A DNA stretch of 64,000 nt from positions 186,001 through 250,000 of the forward strand of contig NZ_JAVJSC010000002.1 in the NCBI RefSeq assembly GCF_040219635.1, read 5' to 3'. This document shows positions 19,133-29,733 of the stretch, in pieces. A program made the position numbers and the translations under genes. How positions within the stretch are numbered: the stretch's first letter is position 1; the number at the start of each line of letters is the position of its first letter. Origin of the DNA: Pyruvatibacter sp. (lineage in GTDB: Bacteria; Pseudomonadota; Alphaproteobacteria; CGMCC-115125). Below the pieces are notes generated by a model. It saw only the letters and a program-made list of their open reading frames with translations, did not search any database and was not told where the DNA came from.

Positions 19133-19501
19133 ATGATAAAATTGATATTTTGCCTGCATCGCCTGCCGTCTCTTACGCCAGACGCCTTCAGAAGCTACTG
19201 GTGGGACACGCACGCCCCGTTGGTAAAAGCGCGCGCACCCGCCCTGCGGATTGCCCGCTATGTGCAGTCGCACGGTCTGGACAGCCCGCTGGATGACGCC
19301 ATGCAGGCATCGCGCGAGGCACAGCCAAAATATGATGGGGTGGCCGAACTTTACTGGGCCAGCGAGGATGACCTCAATTTTGCCATGACCGACGACGCAG
19401 CCCTCAAGGCCGGTGCGGAGCTTCTGGAAGATGAAAGAAAGTTCATCGACCTGAAACGCTCGTCGCTGACATTTGTGCGCGAACGTCCGGTTGTTGGATA
19501 A
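19133..19501 (+). CDS. EthD-domain protein
   Basis: 122 residues forming one ferredoxin-like dimeric alpha-beta barrel domain. The start MIKLIFCLHRLPSLTPDAFRSYW with WDTHAPL is characteristic of the EthD family. EthD was first seen in ethyl tert-butyl ether degradation, while many homologues are small accessory or monooxygenase-like proteins. Function here is unknown. It converges with the desuccinylase-like gene 6 bases downstream. Confidence 0.8.
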   Translation: MIKLIFCLHRLPSLTPDAFRSYWWDTHAPLVKARAPALRIARYVQSHGLDSPLDDAMQASREAQPKYDGVAELYWASEDDLNFAMTDDAALKAGAELLEDERKFIDLKRSSLTFVRERPVVG

Positions 19502-19507
19502 GAGCCG

Positions 19508-20590
19508 CTAAAGTATCTCATCCTCGTCAAACAACGGGTCGCCCTCGAACCCCTCCTCAATGGCCTTGAGGCCGGCACCTTTGGATGCCGCTTTGCTCAA
19601 CTCGGCAATGTGAATGAGCGCATCACCCTGATTGACCACGGGAAGGTTTGACCGACCGATTATGAGACCGTCGCGGGTGGTCGTCATTTCGGTGTCACGC
19701 ACGCCAAACGGGTCCGACACCACGCCCAGAAGCGTGCCCGCCTTCACGAACTGACCTACCTTGCAATGAATACGTGCGATGCCGCCCTCCGTGGCGCGTA
19801 TCCATGCACTTTTCGTGGCAACTGGCGTGCTACCAACGCTGCGCTTTGTGCCGGCCTCAACGTTTCCTGGAATGGCGGGGTGACGCCCGATCATGTCAAG
19901 CGAGCGCAACACGTTGAGCACGCCCTTGAGCCCAACCCGAATAGCTGTCTCATCAAACCGCAGCCCCTCCCCGCCTTCGAACACCATGACGGGCACACCA
20001 AGCTCGCCCGCGGCATGACGCAGCGACCCTTCGCGCAGCGACGAGTTAACGATCACCGGCGGTTTGAATGATTCAGCAAGTTTGAGTGCTTTCTTGTCAC
20101 TCATATCAACGCGGATTTGTGGCAGATTCACGCGGTTGATCGCCGCCGTATGCAGATCAATTCCAAAGTCGCTGCGCGCCACCACTTCATTGATAAACAA
20201 ATGCGCAAGCCGTGCCGCGAGCGACCCTGTGGGTGAGCCGGGAAACGACCTGTTGAGGTCACGTCGGTCCGGCAGGTAACGGCTTTGGGCAATAAACCCG
20301 AACGTATTAACGATCGGAACCAGCAACACTGTACCCGCCAGCCGCCGCAGCGCCGGTGCACGAATAAGCCGCCGCACAATCTCGACACCCAGCACCTCAT
20401 CACCATGTACCGCCGCGCTGATGAAGATTGTCGGACCCGGACGGCGACCATGAATGACCTGAACCGACAGCGTTGCAGGCGTGTGGTCAGACATCATGCT
20501 CAGCGGCAGATCAATGACCTTCCGCGTACCCGGTGCAATTGTATTGCCGGCAATGTCGAACAGTGCCCGTGTGGGGGTCTTTTCAGTCAC
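19508..20590 (-). CDS. succinylglutamate desuccinylase/aspartoacylase-family protein
   Basis: 360 residues from the GTG at 20590, which overlaps the stop of rimK; an ATG at 20647 would overlap more deeply. Zinc carboxypeptidase-like motifs: [10 protein letters not shown] (His-x-x-Glu ligands), DLNRSFPG and DLHTAAINR (third His ligand). It is the last of three overlapping genes with the RimK and RimB-like genes, so it may edit or recycle the glutamate tails that RimK adds (inference). The family removes acyl groups from amino acids such as N-succinylglutamate. Confidence 0.8.
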   Translation of the reverse strand: MTEKTPTRALFDIAGNTIAPGTRKVIDLPLSMMSDHTPATLSVQVIHGRRPGPTIFISAAVHGDEVLGVEIVRRLIRAPALRRLAGTVLLVPIVNTFGFIAQSRYLPDRRDLNRSFPGSPTGSLAARLAHLFINEVVARSDFGIDLHTAAINRVNLPQIRVDMSDKKALKLAESFKPPVIVNSSLREGSLRHAAGELGVPVMVFEGGEGLRFDETAIRVGLKGVLNVLRSLDMIGRHPAIPGNVEAGTKRSVGSTPVATKSAWIRATEGGIARIHCKVGQFVKAGTLLGVVSDPFGVRDTEMTTTRDGLIIGRSNLPVVNQGDALIHIAELSKAASKGAGLKAIEEGFEGDPLFDEDEIL

Positions 20591-21512
20591 TCTTTTTGGC
20601 GCTCCGCTTTTTAGTCGTGCGGGTTTGTGTTTTGCCGGGTTTGGCATGTTTTTCAATGAACGCGATGATCTGCCCGGCAACATCAACATGAGTGGCGTTC
20701 TCCAGGCCTTCGAGACCCGGCGACGAGTTGACCTCCATCACTACCGGCCCGTCGTTCGAGCGCAGCATATCGACGCCGCAGACATTTAGGCCCATGGCCT
20801 TGGCGGCTTTCACGGCGGTCGCCCGCTCCTTTGGTGTGATCTTTATAAGTTGGGCACTGCCACCACGGTGCAGATTAGAGCGGAAGTCACCTTCCTTGCC
20901 CTTGCGCATCATCGCCGCCACAACCTTGTCGCCAATGACAAGACACCGCACATCCTCGCCCTTGGCTTCCTTCACAAACTGCTGAACCAGAATATTGGTC
21001 TGCACACCACCGAAGGCCTGAATGATGCTTTCCGCTGCGCGGGGTGTTTCGCCCAACACCACGCCGATGCCCTGCGTGCCTTCAAGGAGCTTGATGATGA
21101 CCGGCGCGCCACCGGCCAGTTTGAGCAGCTCATTCGCATCTGATGTGCGATGCGCAAAGACTGTTGTGGGCAGCCCCACACCGTCGCGCGACAGCAACTG
21201 AAGGCTGCGCAACTTGTCACGCGATCGCGAAATCGCAACCGATTCATTGAGCGGATAAACACCCATCATCTCAAACTGCCGCAGAACCGCAGTGCCAAAG
21301 AATGTGACCGAAGCCCCGATGCGCGGAATAACCGCATCGTAGCCCTTGAGCGATTCCCCGTGATAGTGAATCTCCGGATCGCTGGACGCGATGTCGATGT
21401 AGCATCGCAGATGATCTATCACATCAATCTGGTGACCACGCGCGCGTGCGGCTTCAACCAGGCGCTTGTGCGAATAGAGCGATGCGTTGCGGCACAAAAG
21501 TGCAATTTTCAT
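20583..21512 (-). CDS. rimK: RimK-type ATP-grasp alpha-L-glutamate ligase
   Basis: 309 residues. The N-terminal pre-ATP-grasp domain begins [18 protein letters not shown]. The ATP-grasp core has [13 protein letters not shown] and the C-terminal catalytic segment [24 protein letters not shown]. RimK adds glutamates to the C-terminus of ribosomal protein S6 and can make poly-alpha-glutamate. A basic tail ([14 protein letters not shown]) follows the core. It overlaps both neighbours by a few bases, so it is translationally coupled in a three-gene operon. Confidence 0.92.
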   Translation of the reverse strand: MKIALLCRNASLYSHKRLVEAARARGHQIDVIDHLRCYIDIASSDPEIHYHGESLKGYDAVIPRIGASVTFFGTAVLRQFEMMGVYPLNESVAISRSRDKLRSLQLLSRDGVGLPTTVFAHRTSDANELLKLAGGAPVIIKLLEGTQGIGVVLGETPRAAESIIQAFGGVQTNILVQQFVKEAKGEDVRCLVIGDKVVAAMMRKGKEGDFRSNLHRGGSAQLIKITPKERATAVKAAKAMGLNVCGVDMLRSNDGPVVMEVNSSPGLEGLENATHVDVAGQIIAFIEKHAKPGKTQTRTTKKRSAKKSD

Positions 21513-22069
21513 TCAGGGGTTTTCTTTCTGGTTTTGTGGAGGGGCATCTGTGCGCCAGTCCGGCCACCCACAAATGAACGCCCGGGGTCTATAACAAAAT
21601 GTTGGCGCATGGCCTGACGCCCCAACAGCATCCTGAAGCCAAGCTGGTCCCGGTCAGCCAGTGTCAGTTCGATGGGCCATTCAAACTCACCGATGCGCGC
21701 TGTTGTGCGAACCACATAGCGCAACTCCTGCTGCCCGTTGGAACTGCGTACCTTGCGCCTGTCATGCACCGCACAGATGCACTCGATTTCAGGTGTCCGC
21801 CGCCGCTGTTCGGGATGCAGCATGAACGAGACATGCGGCACACCGCTTTCGCTGAAAGGACGGACACGGAACGCATGAATAGCCGACGTGCGCGCACCCG
21901 TATCAATCTTGGCTTTGATGCGCGGCACATTGAACTCATCCAGCCCCACCCATTCACGCCACCCTATAACGGGTAATATTCGCAACGGTTTTGAGGCAGG
22001 CGGCTTTTGAGGTATCAGAGCCATTGGGCGGGGTCTGCGTGAGGGTGCATAAGCGCCATAAGATAGCAT
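21509..22069 (-). CDS. RimB-like retropepsin-fold aspartic protease (PF05618 type)
   Basis: 186 residues from ATG 22069; an internal ATG at 22021 would fit as well. The core has GWREWVGLD, the retropepsin active-site motif [13 protein letters not shown], and [19 protein letters not shown]. These proteins are annotated ATP-dependent zinc protease and are found next to rimK; in Pseudomonas RimB cleaves the glutamate tails made by RimK. Its 4-base overlap with rimK supports a shared task. Confidence 0.85.
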   Translation of the reverse strand: MLSYGAYAPSRRPRPMALIPQKPPASKPLRILPVIGWREWVGLDEFNVPRIKAKIDTGARTSAIHAFRVRPFSESGVPHVSFMLHPEQRRRTPEIECICAVHDRRKVRSSNGQQELRYVVRTTARIGEFEWPIELTLADRDQLGFRMLLGRQAMRQHFVIDPGRSFVGGRTGAQMPLHKTRKKTPE

Positions 22070-22105
22070 CCACGCACTTAGTCAAACAGCTTTGCTGCAC
22101 ACAGA

Positions 22106-22831
22106 CTACTTTTTGGTGTGCTCAAGCCTGAAAGCCTCAGCAATGCGCGCACCGGCTTCGATCTGGACACGCGACATCTGCTTCTCGCGCTGGCCCATGA
22201 GCGCGTCAACGCCGGGTAGCATGTCCGGCGTGGCTCCCTGCCGGGCCAGCAGCAAATAACTGTATGCCTTTGGCTTGTCCTGCGGCAGTGCAGTCCCATC
22301 CCAGTAGATGCCCGCGAGGTGAATGAGCGCTGGCGTATAATACTTCTCGGCGGCAATCTCGTACCACCGGATGCCTTCGTAGCGGTTCCGCTCGGCGCCC
22401 TCGCCGTTGTAATGCATCTCGCCAATTTTCATCTGCGCTTCCGCATGTTGAGCCAATGCGGCTTTTTCATACCATTGCAGGGCTGCGTAATGGTCACGCG
22501 GGAGGTCTGCCTCGTCAAAACCCGATCGGTAGTAATCCGCCAGTTCAACCTGCGCCTGAACGTGCCCCGCTTCCGCAGCCTGCGTCAGATATTTCACCAC
22601 GTTGCGGGGAATGAAACTCACCCCGTGGCCACCCTCATACATTTTGGCAGCAAGATAGGCAGCAGTTGCATCACCGGCGGCCGCGCCTTCAACCCACGCG
22701 GCTGCGGCTGCAGATGCGTCACCCGAGGCATATGCCTCAATGCCTTTTTCAAGGCTTGCATAGGCAGGCAGCGCGCCAATCAAAAGCGCACCAAACAAGG
22801 CAGCCGCAGCCTTAGATATCCGCATAAACAT
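22106..22831 (-). CDS. Sel1-repeat (SLR) secreted protein
   Basis: 241 residues. The ATG at 22831 has GGAAGAG about 8 bases upstream, and the start lies inside the end of ilvD (20-base overlap). A Sec signal peptide ends near AYA. About four Sel1 repeats follow, such as [15 protein letters not shown] and [14 protein letters not shown], forming a TPR-like solenoid for protein binding in the periplasm. Partner unknown. Confidence 0.82.
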   Translation of the reverse strand: MFMRISKAAAALFGALLIGALPAYASLEKGIEAYASGDASAAAAAWVEGAAAGDATAAYLAAKMYEGGHGVSFIPRNVVKYLTQAAEAGHVQAQVELADYYRSGFDEADLPRDHYAALQWYEKAALAQHAEAQMKIGEMHYNGEGAERNRYEGIRWYEIAAEKYYTPALIHLAGIYWDGTALPQDKPKAYSYLLLARQGATPDMLPGVDALMGQREKQMSRVQIEAGARIAEAFRLEHTKK

Positions 22832-24536
22832 GCGTCTCTTCCTTTGCACCAGGGTGCGTAAGCGCGCCCTTGTAAGCAGGCCCCACGAGCTGAACATATT
22901 TCCACAATGTGCCCGAATTATAGTCAGTGGCACGTGGCTGCCAGCCCTTGCGGCGCTCGGCCAACACATCTTCGGATACATCAAGGTCAAGTGTCCCGGC
23001 TTCGGCATCAATGGTGATGATGTCACCATCCTCAATCAGCCCGATGGGGCCGCCAACGGCTGCTTCGGGACCAACATGGCCGATGCAAAAGCCGCGCGTG
23101 GCACCGGAGAACCGACCATCCGTAATCAGCGCAACCTTGTCACCCATGCCCTGGCCATACAGTGCGGAGGTAGTGGACAACATTTCGCGCATACCCGGTC
23201 CGCCCTTGGGGCCTTCATAGCGAATGACCAGAACCTCACCTTCCTTGTACTGACGGTCTTCCACCGCAGCAAAGGCGTCTTCCTCGCAATCGAAGCATCG
23301 CGCGGGGCCTGAAAACTGCTGCTTCTCCAGTCCGGCAACCTTCACAATGGCCCCTTCTGGCGCAAGCGAGCCCTTGAGGCCGACAACCCCGCCGGTCGGC
23401 GTAATGGGGTTGGATACCGGATAGATCACTTTTTGATCCGGGTTCCACTTTATGTCTTCAAGGTTTTCAGCCAGCGTCTTGCCGGTCACGGTAATGCAAT
23501 CACCATGCAGGAACCCGCCGTCAAGCAGTGTCTTGAGCAGCATCGGTACGCCGCCGGCCTCATACATGTCCTTGGCCACGTAATTGCCGCCCGGCTTGAG
23601 GTCAGCAATGTAGGGCGTCTTGCGGAAAATCTCGGCGACTTCCATCAGATCAAAATCAATGCCTGCCTCATGCGCCATGGCAGGCAGATGCAGCCCGGCA
23701 TTGGTCGATCCGCCAGATGCCGCAACAACAGTTGCCGCATTCTCAAATGCCTTGCGCGTGCAGATGTCGCGTGGACGCAGACCCGTCGCAATAAGATCCA
23801 TCACCGCCCGGCCTGATGCTTCGGCATACTGGTCGCGGCTTTCATAGGGTGCCGGTGCGCCAGCCGAGTTGGGCAGCGCAAGGCCGATGGCCTCAGATAC
23901 ACACGCCATGGTGTTGGCGGTAAATTGCCCGCCGCACGCCCCCGCGCTGGGGCAGGCAATGCACTCAAGCTCATGCAGATCCTCATCCGACATGTTGCCG
24001 GCTGAGTGCTGGCCCACGCCCTCAAACACATCAAGAACGGTCACGTCCTTGCCCCTGAAATTGCCCGGCAGAATAGACCCGCCATACATGAAGACGCTGG
24101 GCACGTTGAGCCGAAGCATCGCCATCATCATGCCCGGCAGGCTCTTGTCACAGCCCGCAAGCCCCACAAGCGCGTCATAGCAGTGGCCCCGCATGGTGAG
24201 CTCGACAGAGTCAGTAATGACATCACGGCTGACCAGTGACGATTTCATGCCCTGATGGCCCATGGCGATGCCGTCGGTCACTGTAATGGTGCAGAACTCG
24301 CGCGGCGTACCATTGGCCATCTTGACGCCGGCCTTTACAGCCTGCGCCTGGCGCTGAAGCGCGATGTTGCAGGGTGCTGCTTCGTTCCAGCAGGTAGCGA
24401 CACCTACAAACGGCTGGTCAATCTCCTCCTGCGTCAGCCCCATCGCGTAGTAATATGAACGATGCGGCGCCCGCTGCGGACCAACAGTTACATGGCGGCT
24501 GGGGAGCTTGGACTTATCGAAACGGGACGTGGCCAT
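22812..24536 (-). CDS. ilvD: dihydroxy-acid dehydratase
   Basis: 574 residues from ATG 24536. IlvD features: [13 protein letters not shown] with one cluster Cys, [17 protein letters not shown] with the second, [16 protein letters not shown] with the third, and the C-terminal [19 protein letters not shown]. It dehydrates 2,3-dihydroxy-isovalerate and -methylvalerate in branched-chain amino-acid synthesis and carries an Fe-S cluster. Other ilv genes are absent. The 120-base leader contains a small hairpin (24619-24654). Confidence 0.95.
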   Translation of the reverse strand: MATSRFDKSKLPSRHVTVGPQRAPHRSYYYAMGLTQEEIDQPFVGVATCWNEAAPCNIALQRQAQAVKAGVKMANGTPREFCTITVTDGIAMGHQGMKSSLVSRDVITDSVELTMRGHCYDALVGLAGCDKSLPGMMMAMLRLNVPSVFMYGGSILPGNFRGKDVTVLDVFEGVGQHSAGNMSDEDLHELECIACPSAGACGGQFTANTMACVSEAIGLALPNSAGAPAPYESRDQYAEASGRAVMDLIATGLRPRDICTRKAFENAATVVAASGGSTNAGLHLPAMAHEAGIDFDLMEVAEIFRKTPYIADLKPGGNYVAKDMYEAGGVPMLLKTLLDGGFLHGDCITVTGKTLAENLEDIKWNPDQKVIYPVSNPITPTGGVVGLKGSLAPEGAIVKVAGLEKQQFSGPARCFDCEEDAFAAVEDRQYKEGEVLVIRYEGPKGGPGMREMLSTTSALYGQGMGDKVALITDGRFSGATRGFCIGHVGPEAAVGGPIGLIEDGDIITIDAEAGTLDLDVSEDVLAERRKGWQPRATDYNSGTLWKYVQLVGPAYKGALTHPGAKEETHVYADI

Positions 24537-24618
24537 TGGAAACAACTCTCTGTGAGCAATAAGGAACGGACGCGATAATACGGGCAAGAGTGGCTGTCAT
24601 CCACTGCCCTGATGGATA

Positions 24619-24654
24619 TCTGATGTGCAAGGTTAAACCGGCTTTTGCATCAGA
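24619..24654 (-). other. stem-loop between serine hydrolase gene and ilvD
   Basis: TCTGATG and CATCAGA form a 7-base-pair stem just after the stop of the upstream gene, with inner CAA/TTG that can extend it. No T-run follows, so it may be an mRNA-stabilising hairpin or part of the ilvD leader, not a canonical terminator. Confidence 0.35.
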
Positions 24655-24656
24655 GT

Positions 24657-25847
24657 TCACGGAATGTCTGCCTGGCGCAGACTGCCGATCATCGCCAGAT
24701 AGGCATTGGTAAAAGCAGCCTGGTCCAGCGTTGCATGTTCGGTGTTCCATGTGGCTGTGACGCACCAGCGCGTGCCGACGTCGTCCACCAGATGCGTGGT
24801 CATGTTGTAGGCCCCGAAGTTTGACCCGCCCTTGTAGGCAATCTGCCGCCAGTCATCAGGATTGGCCACACCGGGATTAACCTGCATGGCCGGTTGGTCC
24901 GCCACTTCACCCGCCAGCGTGCAAAGTGCACGCGCAGTCATCACCCAGCCGATTTCAGGCGACGGGCTGTCGTCCAGGTCAGAGACTGTCGGCAGTGGCG
25001 AACCGGCCAAGTCAGCCAGCACGTCTGGCCGGTCCTCATCAGCAGCCGCGCGATACCGCGCGCGCGTGTTGTTGACGTCCGCCTTCAACTTGAAAAACTC
25101 GGCTGTTGTCAGCACCGGCGTCTGCATCACATGCTTTTCAACTGTATCACGGCCCAAAATCGAAATCAGTGCATCCGTTGCGGTGTTGTCGGATATTGAA
25201 ATCATGAGGATCGCCAGTGTGCCCAGCGTTACGGAAGTGCCTTCAGGCCACGCCTGCATAACGCCACTGGGCAGTGAGCGCCATTCAGGTTCGAGCTGAA
25301 CAACGTCAGCGAGACTGATGTCTCCGCCATCCACGGCTTGCGCCAGCGTCTTGAGCACAGCCATTTTGAACGATGAACCCACGTCCAGCGGGGCATCCGG
25401 TGCAAGCGCCACCTGATCCACATCATCACGGGTCACAAGCACGGATATTTGCCCGCCACCTGAACGCTCAAGCCGCACAAAGCCGCCCAGCGCCTCCTGC
25501 GGGGTCAGCCCTGCAGCAGTGGGCTGGCGGAAAAACAGGAAAGTGATGAGACCCGCATCATCAAGCTGGATTTCCGCAGGCACCCGCCCGCGCTCGAGAA
25601 ATACCGTGAATGTGTTTGGCCCCTCGCGCTGCACTCCGCGAAAGCCACCCAGCGTTCCTTTGAGGCCCCGCACGATGGCAACCACCTCTTCCACATTGGC
25701 GCGGTTCAAAAGCGCTGGCGAAAACAGTGTGCGTTCAACCGTGTCAGATACAAAAATGGTTTCCAGCACATCTTCTTCAGCAGCGTATGCCGGTAGCACA
25801 CATGCAAACAACGCCACGGCCACACCAAGCAGACGAGCCATACTCAT
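24657..25847 (-). CDS. class A beta-lactamase-fold serine hydrolase, exported
   Basis: 396 residues with a signal peptide (about residues 1-22). An N-terminal alpha/beta domain of about 100 residues precedes the serine hydrolase domain, which has SxxK (SSFK, Ser158/Lys161), an SDN motif (ISDNTATD) and a C-terminal KGG ([11 protein letters not shown]) in place of KTG. The motifs fit PBP/class A hydrolases, but the extra N-terminal domain and KGG argue against a dedicated beta-lactamase. Its ATG overlaps the valS stop by 4 bases. Confidence 0.82.
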   Translation of the reverse strand: MSMARLLGVAVALFACVLPAYAAEEDVLETIFVSDTVERTLFSPALLNRANVEEVVAIVRGLKGTLGGFRGVQREGPNTFTVFLERGRVPAEIQLDDAGLITFLFFRQPTAAGLTPQEALGGFVRLERSGGGQISVLVTRDDVDQVALAPDAPLDVGSSFKMAVLKTLAQAVDGGDISLADVVQLEPEWRSLPSGVMQAWPEGTSVTLGTLAILMISISDNTATDALISILGRDTVEKHVMQTPVLTTAEFFKLKADVNNTRARYRAAADEDRPDVLADLAGSPLPTVSDLDDSPSPEIGWVMTARALCTLAGEVADQPAMQVNPGVANPDDWRQIAYKGGSNFGAYNMTTHLVDDVGTRWCVTATWNTEHATLDQAAFTNAYLAMIGSLRQADIP

Positions 25848-28621
25848 GATGCCACCCCTTCCAGACGCCCCAGCGCGTCGCTTAACTTTGCACGCGTCTG
25901 TTCAGCATCCGCTCGCCGCTCGCGCTGTTCTTCAATCACCGCGTCGGGCGCTTTGGACAAGAACTTCTGGTTGCCCAGTTTGCCGTCAATCTTGGCAATT
26001 TCCTTGTCCCATTTACTGACCTCTTTTGCGAGGCGCGCACGCTCTTCATCGAGGTCAATCACATCAGCGAGCGGCAGAAAAACCGTAGCCTCATCCACCA
26101 CCACCTGGATAGCGCCTGCAGGGGCCTCATCGGCTGCTTTCATGCTGTCAAGGCGTGCCAGCTTTTCGATCATTTCGCGGTTGCGCGTCATGCGTTCGCG
26201 TGTTTCAGGTGATGCGCCTCGTAACACGAGCGGGATCTTGGCCCCGGCTGGTACATTCATCTGTGAACGGACGGAACGAACCTCGGTAACAAGACGAATA
26301 ATCCAGTTAATTTCATCGTCGGCGTCAGCGCTGCCAAGATCGGCGGCATAGTCAGGCCACTGCGCCGTCACCAGCATGGTGTCGCGGGCGGGTCCCTCAA
26401 CGCCGTCGCGCCACAGCTCTTCGGTGAGGAATGGCATCATCGGATGCAGCATCAGCAAAATCTGGTCAAGCGCCCACGCCGCCGTGGCGCGGGTCTCAAC
26501 CTTAGCGGCCTCGTCACTGCCGTTGAGCACAGGCTTGCTGAGCTCCAGATACCAGTCGCAGAATACGTCCCAGACGAAGTGATAGAGCGCCGCCGCTGCC
26601 TCGTTGAACTTGTAAGCCTCTATGGCTTCCGTCACCCGCGCCGCCGTTCGGCGCGTTTCGCCTGCAATCCATATATTGGCCGTGCCGGAAACGCCGGCGA
26701 TATCAAATCTGGCAATGCGGGCACATTCGTTCATCTGGCAGAACCGCGCAGCATTCCACAGCTTGGTGCCAAAGTTGCGATAGCCCTCAACCCGCGACGT
26801 GGCCAGCTTGATGTCGCGGCCCTGCGCCGCCATGGCGGTGAGCGTGAAGCGCAATGCGTCGGCGCCGTAGGCATCAATCAACTCCAGGGGGTCAATGACA
26901 TTGCCCTTGGATTTCGACATCTTTGCGCCCTTCTCGTCACGGACGAGCGCATGGATATACACATCGCGGAACGGCACTTCCTTCATGAAGTGCAGACCGA
27001 ACATCATCATCCGGGCAACCCAGAAGAAGATGATGTCAAAGCCTGTGACCAGAACGTCAGTCTTGTAATAGCGCTGGACTTCCGGTGTCTCTTCCGGCCA
27101 GCCCAGCGTTGAGAACGGCCATAGGCCGGAACTGAACCACGTATCCAGAACGTCCTCGTCCTGATGAAGCTCTGTGGGTTTGCCGTAATGCTCTTTGGCA
27201 AGCGCGTGTGCTTCGTCGGCGGTGTGCGCAACAAACACTTCCCCGTCCGGCCCATACCACGCGGGAATGCGATGACCCCACCATAGCTGGCGCGAGATGC
27301 ACCACGGCTGGATGTTACGCATCCACTCGAAATACGTCTTTTCCCAGTTGCGCGGCACAAACACGGTTTCACCGCGCTCAACAGCCTCGATGGCGGGCTT
27401 GGCAAGCGTTGCAGCGTCCACATACCACTGGTCCGTCAAAAACGGTTCGATGACATCATTGGAGCGGTCGCCATAAGGAATAGCGTGCTTGTGATCGTCG
27501 ATCTTGTCGAGCAACCCGGCGTCATCCAGCGCCGCGACGATCAGCTTTCGCGCCTCAAACCTGTCCTTGCCGTCATAGGCAGCAACAGCCTCGCGCCCCT
27601 GCGGCGCGTTCTCCAGAAAAGCCTCGTTGCTGTCGAGTGCCAGGCGCCCTCGCGTGTCCATCAGGTTAATCATCGCCAGGTCGTGACGTCGGCCCACTTC
27701 AAAGTCATTGAAGTCATGCGCCGGCGTGATCTTCACAGCACCTGAGCCCTGCGTCGGGTCTGCATGTTCGTCAGCAACTATGGGAATGCGTCGGCCGACC
27801 AACGGCAGCACAACATGAGAGCCAATCAGATGAGCGTAACGCGGGTCTTCAGCGTTCACTGCAACGCCGGTATCGCCCAGCATTGTTTCAGGCCGCGTGG
27901 TCGCAACCACAATGTAATCACGGGTCTCAAACGCTGTTGGGTTGCCGTCCTCGTCATGCTCGACAGGAAACTCATATGTCTTGCCGTCCGCCAGCGGATA
28001 ACGGAAATGCCACAGATGGCCGTCCACATCCGTGGGCACCACTTCAAGGTCCGAGATGGCTGTCTCAAGCGTCGGGTCCCAGTTCACAAGGCGCTTGTCC
28101 TTGTAGATCAGGCCCTCGCGATACAGTTCCACAAACACCTTGAGCACGGCCTGCGACATGCCTTCATCCATGGTGAAACGCTCGCGTGACCAGTCACATG
28201 ACGCACCCAGCCGACGTAGTTGATTCGTGATGGTGCTGCCGCTTTCAGCCTTCCATTCCCACACTTTCTCAACAAAGGCATCGCGGCCCATGTCGCGGCG
28301 GCCCTTGTTGTCGCCCTGCTCTGCCAGTTGCCGCTCAACCACTGCCTGCGTGGCAATGCCCGCATGGTCCGTGCCGGGCTGCCACAACACGTCCTTGCCG
28401 CGCATGCGCTCAAACCGCACCAGAATGTCCTGCAGCGTGTTGTTGAGCGCGTGGCCCATGTGGAGTGAGCCGGTAACATTGGGTGGGGGGATAACAATCG
28501 AATAGGGCCTGGCCCCTGCCGCCACCCGATCAGGCTGTCCCGCCTTGAAGGCGCCGGTCTTTTCCCACTCGGCATAAATACGCGGCTCTGCGGCCTGCGG
28601 CTGGAAGGTTTTTTCAAGCAT
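25844..28621 (-). CDS. valS: valyl-tRNA synthetase
   Basis: 925 residues, normal length. The class I HIGH motif is in [16 protein letters not shown] near residue 47, and the KMSKS loop in [14 protein letters not shown]. An editing domain with [11 protein letters not shown] is present, and the C-terminal coiled coil (residues 850-915) clamps the tRNA elbow. It charges tRNA-Val. A hairpin with a T-run lies between this gene and popZ. Confidence 0.97.
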   Translation of the reverse strand: MLEKTFQPQAAEPRIYAEWEKTGAFKAGQPDRVAAGARPYSIVIPPPNVTGSLHMGHALNNTLQDILVRFERMRGKDVLWQPGTDHAGIATQAVVERQLAEQGDNKGRRDMGRDAFVEKVWEWKAESGSTITNQLRRLGASCDWSRERFTMDEGMSQAVLKVFVELYREGLIYKDKRLVNWDPTLETAISDLEVVPTDVDGHLWHFRYPLADGKTYEFPVEHDEDGNPTAFETRDYIVVATTRPETMLGDTGVAVNAEDPRYAHLIGSHVVLPLVGRRIPIVADEHADPTQGSGAVKITPAHDFNDFEVGRRHDLAMINLMDTRGRLALDSNEAFLENAPQGREAVAAYDGKDRFEARKLIVAALDDAGLLDKIDDHKHAIPYGDRSNDVIEPFLTDQWYVDAATLAKPAIEAVERGETVFVPRNWEKTYFEWMRNIQPWCISRQLWWGHRIPAWYGPDGEVFVAHTADEAHALAKEHYGKPTELHQDEDVLDTWFSSGLWPFSTLGWPEETPEVQRYYKTDVLVTGFDIIFFWVARMMMFGLHFMKEVPFRDVYIHALVRDEKGAKMSKSKGNVIDPLELIDAYGADALRFTLTAMAAQGRDIKLATSRVEGYRNFGTKLWNAARFCQMNECARIARFDIAGVSGTANIWIAGETRRTAARVTEAIEAYKFNEAAAALYHFVWDVFCDWYLELSKPVLNGSDEAAKVETRATAAWALDQILLMLHPMMPFLTEELWRDGVEGPARDTMLVTAQWPDYAADLGSADADDEINWIIRLVTEVRSVRSQMNVPAGAKIPLVLRGASPETRERMTRNREMIEKLARLDSMKAADEAPAGAIQVVVDEATVFLPLADVIDLDEERARLAKEVSKWDKEIAKIDGKLGNQKFLSKAPDAVIEEQRERRADAEQTRAKLSDALGRLEGVAS

Positions 28622-28674
28622 GGTGTTTCGGGTCGCGCATTCTTTGGTGAGGGCTTGGATAAGCGAATTGAAAA

Positions 28675-28736
28675 CAAAAAAGCCGGTCCCTGGTCAGTAC
28701 CGGGAACGTGTCCGAGGTACTGCATAGGAACCGGCT
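28675..28736 (-). terminator. terminator hairpin between popZ and valS
   Basis: On the minus strand AGCCGGT and ACCGGCT pair, with further pairing of CAGTACC and GGTACTG inside, and the 3' side runs into TTTTTTG. It stands directly upstream of valS, so besides ending popZ transcripts it could act as an attenuator for valS. Confidence 0.65.
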
Positions 28737-28795
28737 GGTTTTAACGCAAGCAGGGCTAAGTACAACCGCCCTGCCCCTCGTTCGGGGGCGTCGCT

Positions 28796-29476
28796 TTACC
28801 GCCGGCGGCGGCGCGATACCCGTTCAACTTCTTCTGCTACGGCTGCTTCCACGATGGAGGCCAGATTTTCATCCAGCCACTGCTTCATCATTGGCCGCAA
28901 CAGATCCTGAACCAGATCCTCCATGGTCCGCGATGTGCCGTCAGATGAAATACGCATGTCGTCCGAGAGCCGCTCAAAAGCTGCTGTGGCTGCCGAAGCT
29001 GCTTCCTCCGACATAAGACCCTGGGATTCTATTTTCTCAGAGGATGCAGGCCTGGGGGCTGAGACAGGCATGGCCACAGGTGCGGGCTTTGGAGCAGGCT
29101 CCGGGTCCGGCGTGCGGTCTATAGCCATAAGGTCGCTGTCATCGCCGGTGTCAAAAGGGTCTGTGGGTGTTTCAGGTGCCGACTTCGGCTCTGGCTCATG
29201 AACAGCGGCAACCACCGGCTCAGGTTCTGGTTCAGGAATTGACGGTGCCTCGGCCACGTCAGTCAGCTCAAGAACGTCATCGTCTTCAGCGTCATCCTCA
29301 AGAATATCCTCGACGGAAATTGCGTCATCATCCCCATCCGCATCCCCATCTGGGGCATCAGGTGCTGCGGCTTTTGCGTCCGCGCCGTTTTCGTCACCAT
29401 CTTCGGAGATGATACGGCGGATGGAGGCGAGAATCTCCTCCATGGATGGTTCTTGCTGCGTGCTTTGATCGCTCAT
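28796..29476 (-). CDS. popZ: PopZ-type polar organising protein (DUF2497)
   Basis: 226 residues. The N-terminal helix SMEEILASIRRIISED and the C-terminal helical block LLRPMMKQWLDENLASIVEA are the two conserved ends of the family; between them lies an acidic, proline-rich disordered region (residues 30-150). PopZ self-assembles at cell poles in alphaproteobacteria and anchors ParB/parS. The position upstream of valS is the usual one for the order. Confidence 0.88.
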   Translation of the reverse strand: MSDQSTQQEPSMEEILASIRRIISEDGDENGADAKAAAPDAPDGDADGDDDAISVEDILEDDAEDDDVLELTDVAEAPSIPEPEPEPVVAAVHEPEPKSAPETPTDPFDTGDDSDLMAIDRTPDPEPAPKPAPVAMPVSAPRPASSEKIESQGLMSEEAASAATAAFERLSDDMRISSDGTSRTMEDLVQDLLRPMMKQWLDENLASIVEAAVAEEVERVSRRRRR

Positions 29477-29733
29477 GTTTTACTCACCGCATCCCGCGCA
29501 AAAGCGCCTGCTGTTGGAATTCCTGCGTGGCTTTGCCAAATATTCCATCTTAGGAATACCCCGACAACAGCACACAAGTCCCGGCCCCTTGATCTGCAAA
29601 ACCCTAACCCAGCCGTCAGGCCAATTAAAGGCGCACAGAAGCCGCCTCTGTAATTAGCCTCAAGTTTGGGGAAAAAGTGTTAACCCGACCCTAGGATTGG
29701 GCTGACAGACGGTAAACCAAACCAAAATCAGCC

